NCBI GenBank assembly: GCA_020445005.1
Contig: JAGRHM010000422.1
Location: 1 to 5,352 of the forward strand
Length of the DNA stretch: 5,352 nucleotides
DNA from: Candidatus Competibacteraceae bacterium
GTDB taxonomy: Bacteria; Pseudomonadota; Gammaproteobacteria; Competibacterales; Competibacteraceae
Direction of reading: 5' to 3'
Made by a program: the position numbers and the translations under genes
The notes under the pieces: model-generated
Told to the model about the DNA's origin: nothing
Database searches by the model: none
The model's input: the letters and a program-made list of their open reading frames with translations, nothing else
In this document: one piece after another, positions 5,346-5,352 of the stretch
Layout: each line of letters starts with the position of its first letter
Position numbering within the stretch: the stretch's first letter is position 1

Positions 5346-5352
5346 AATAAAT

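Overview
The window looks like a piece of a gammaproteobacterial chromosome of moderately high GC. The lineage is inferred from the combination of a PEP-CTERM protein, a GEMM-I riboswitch and a sulfate-assimilation gene end beside an SLC13 permease; no marker gene fixes the taxon. There are two convergent blocks. The plus-strand block (1-1881) holds the last 32 codons of what looks like an adenylylsulfate kinase (cysC), followed 18 bases later by a complete SLC13/DASS-type permease with two internal TrkA-C (RCK_C) domains. It is probably the end of a sulfate uptake and activation operon. A 164-base convergent spacer (1882-2045) holds three consecutive stem-loops.

The minus-strand block (2046-5352) holds two separately controlled genes for exported proteins. 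The upstream one (4473-5291) is a 272-aa PEP-CTERM protein with a cleavable signal peptide, preceded by a near-consensus sigma-54 (-24/-12) promoter and followed by a stem-loop terminator. The second (2046-3845) is a 599-aa secreted subtilisin-family (S8) protease with a complete catalytic Asp/His/Ser set, a pro-region and two C-terminal Ig-like domains.

The most interesting part is the 627-base gap between these two genes. It contains a strong match to the cyclic-di-GMP-I (GEMM-I) riboswitch aptamer on the minus strand (about 3937-4018), reading into the protease gene. Between aptamer and start codon a 12-nt segment is complementary at 11 positions to the Shine-Dalgarno region of the protease. 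That Shine-Dalgarno segment is itself closely mimicked by the 3' strand of the aptamer. This gives a readable model of a translational switch: the anti-SD segment can pair either with the aptamer's 3' strand or with the ribosome binding site, so c-di-GMP would be expected to control protease translation (OFF with ligand, in the simplest reading). Further upstream are a perfect 9-bp palindrome and an AT-rich stretch with repeated TGAC half-sites.

Inference: a sigma-54-driven, exosortase-sorted surface protein sits next to a c-di-GMP-controlled extracellular protease, which suggests a matrix/biofilm function, with the protease possibly released when c-di-GMP falls. Co-function is a hypothesis from adjacency and regulation. 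No tRNA, rRNA, CRISPR array, transposase or phage gene was seen.
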